Source of the DNA: JBQTHP01 sp052389755 | GTDB taxonomy: Bacteria > Pseudomonadota > Gammaproteobacteria > Steroidobacterales > Steroidobacteraceae | Direction: 5' to 3' | DNA length: 7,058 bases | NCBI GenBank assembly: GCA_052389755.1 | Contig: JBQTHP010000119.1 | Coordinates: 1 to 7,058, forward strand | Shown here: positions 6,560-7,058 of the stretch, piece after piece | Layout of the letters: each line of letters begins with the position of its first letter | Position numbering within the stretch: position 1 is the stretch's first letter | Position numbers and translations under genes: made by a program | Notes under the pieces: model-generated | The model's database searches: none | What the model was told of the DNA's origin: nothing | The model's input: the letters and a program-made list of their open reading frames with translations, nothing else

Positions 6560-6736
6560 TCACGCCCGTCGCATCGCCAGCCGAATCCGTTTTGTATGCG
6601 CCTTGAATCTCACTGCCGGCACGCTTCGCTTCAGTGCCCTCGCAATCCGAGCGACCGTCTGTCTCCCCGCCAGCTTCCGTAGGAGCTTCACATCAGTCGA
6701 GCTCCACAAGACTCTCTTACGTTTTTGCGCGGCCAT
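6560..6736 (-). CDS. Small SANT/Myb-like helix-turn-helix protein
   Basis: This 58-residue minus-strand gene starts at the ATG complementary to 6734-6736 and stops with TGA at 6560-6562. A clear GGGAG ribosome binding site (complement of 6743-6747) lies six bases before the start. The product is very basic, beginning MAAQKRKRVLWSSTDV. It contains KLLRKLAGRQTVARIARALK and then RSVPAVRFKAHTKRIRLAMR, which fits the three-helix pattern of small bacterial SANT/Myb-like or GcrA-like DNA-binding proteins ('W...E...L..LAG......IA..L.R....V..KA..L.I.L'). It probably binds DNA; its targets are unknown. A likely promoter and a 16-base palindrome lie just upstream, and the long inverted repeat lies directly after its stop. 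It is short enough to be missed by length-limited gene calling. Confidence 0.72.
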   Translation of the reverse strand: MAAQKRKRVLWSSTDVKLLRKLAGRQTVARIARALKRSVPAVRFKAHTKRIRLAMRRA

Positions 6737-6742
6737 CCAGAA

Positions 6743-6747
6743 CTCCC
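6743..6747 (-). promoter_or_regulatory. Ribosome binding site of the small HTH gene
   Basis: GGGAG on the minus strand ends six bases before the ATG at 6736. Its good match and spacing are the main support that this 58-codon frame is translated. Confidence 0.7.
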
Positions 6748-6780
6748 AAGCAACGATCGGCCATGAATCAGGCCGCGCGC

Positions 6781-6812
6781 ATTCTATCGCACCGCACCGA
6801 TAGATCTATCGG
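6781..6812 (-). promoter_or_regulatory. Likely promoter with a palindromic operator candidate
   Basis: On the minus strand TAGAAT (complement of 6781-6786) matches the sigma-70 -10 consensus at five of six positions. It would place transcription start about 38 bases before the ATG of the small HTH gene. No good -35 is present at the right spacing. Instead, the perfect 16-base palindrome CCGATAGATCTATCGG occupies 6797-6812, with three further matching pairs outside one mismatch (6793-6795/6814-6816). A dimeric regulator could bind there, overlapping the -35 region. Because it also lies just after the cupin stop at 6820, a weak hairpin role for the cupin transcript is possible, but there is no T-tract. 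Confidence 0.5.
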
Positions 6813-6819
6813 CGCGCCG

Positions 6820-7058
6820 TTATCGGACGTAACGCGTGCCAGTCGGTGCGATGCCGGTGATCTGAAGGGTGACTGGCTCATCGCCGGTGCGCGCAAATGG
6901 GCCAGATTCGGCGGTTCCGTGTAGAAGCTTCCGCGTGGCAACGCCTTCAGTTTGCCTTCGTCGAACGCCTCTCCGTAACCGAAGTGCCAGGTTCCCGAGA
7001 CGACCGTGGCGATCCGGTCGTCGGGGTGGCTATGGGCCTCGATTCGCGTGTTGGCAGG
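6820..7058 (-). pseudogene. Cupin-domain protein, frameshifted, 5' end outside the window
   Basis: Reading the minus strand from the right edge, the frame gives IEAHSHPDDRIATVVSGTWH, then FGYGEAFDEGKLKALPRGSF and YTEPPNLAH. This is a single-domain cupin of the kind with the HSHPDDR metal motif and the 'LPPGSFYTEP..PHF' second motif. After H (complement of 6897-6899) the current frame reads unrelated residues and runs on to a TGA at 6768-6770. One base over, the frame reads F-ARTGDEPVTLQITGIAPTG-TRYVR then TAA at 6820-6822, the normal end of this family. Restoring one base in the AAA at 6895-6897 would join the two halves exactly. Either the gene carries a recent one-base deletion or the base was lost in sequencing a short homopolymer. 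The upstream part lies beyond the window. Its enzymatic role is unknown. Confidence 0.75.

Noticed and set aside
6207..6563. Minus-strand open frame of 118 codons across the terminator and inverted repeat
   Set aside because: It reads through a terminator-like hairpin and the repeat arms, shows no family pattern and lacks a ribosome binding site.
6519..6924. Two plus-strand open frames (6519-6803 and 6634-6924)
   Set aside because: Both are opposite the small HTH gene and the cupin gene, have no recognisable domains and no ribosome binding site.

Overview
The window is GC-rich bacterial DNA, and its genes point to a Gram-negative proteobacterium. It encodes a TonB-dependent outer-membrane receptor with a signal peptide and a C-terminal aromatic residue, a lipoprotein-type cytochrome c, and an APC permease. 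The style (long TonB receptor opening on EEVVVTA, YCII, PhnB-like VOC and cupin families) resembles environmental Gammaproteobacteria such as Steroidobacter relatives. That placement is an inference from protein style, not from a marker gene.

Region 1 (1-5239) is a compact plus-strand run of four genes: a bicupin protein cut by the left edge, a TonB-dependent receptor, an AAT-type amino-acid permease and a TetR regulator. The gaps between them are 17, 6 and 18 bases, so they look like one operon. The receptor would move a ligand across the outer membrane and the permease would move it, or a breakdown product, across the inner membrane. The cupin may act on the substrate and the TetR protein probably controls the unit. 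The substrate is unknown; the permease family suggests an amino acid or a close derivative.

Region 2 (5205-6417) mixes intact genes with remains of genes. On the minus strand lies the last ~42 codons of a PhnB-like VOC protein, overlapping the end of the TetR gene. A lipoprotein cytochrome c (5347-5844) starts almost where that remnant ends. Next comes a YCII-family gene (6005-6232) with a good ribosome binding site but an apparent in-frame internal deletion of about 40 residues that removed the family's DGPF motif. It is followed by a UUCG hairpin resembling a terminator, then by ~24 codons that look like the C-terminus of a xanthine dehydrogenase-type molybdopterin subunit.

Region 3 (6418-7058) holds a ~120-base element built from a long inverted repeat that encloses two hairpins (a three-way junction). 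It also has a 58-residue minus-strand SANT/Myb-like helix-turn-helix gene with its own ribosome binding site and likely promoter, a perfect 16-base palindrome just upstream of that promoter, and the 3' part of a minus-strand cupin gene carrying an apparent one-base deletion. No tRNA, rRNA, CRISPR array or transposase was seen.

Nothing here is clearly a new defence or mobile system. The points most worth a second look are the three-way-junction element beside the small HTH gene, the palindrome at that gene's promoter, and the cluster of four damaged genes in the right third of the window.
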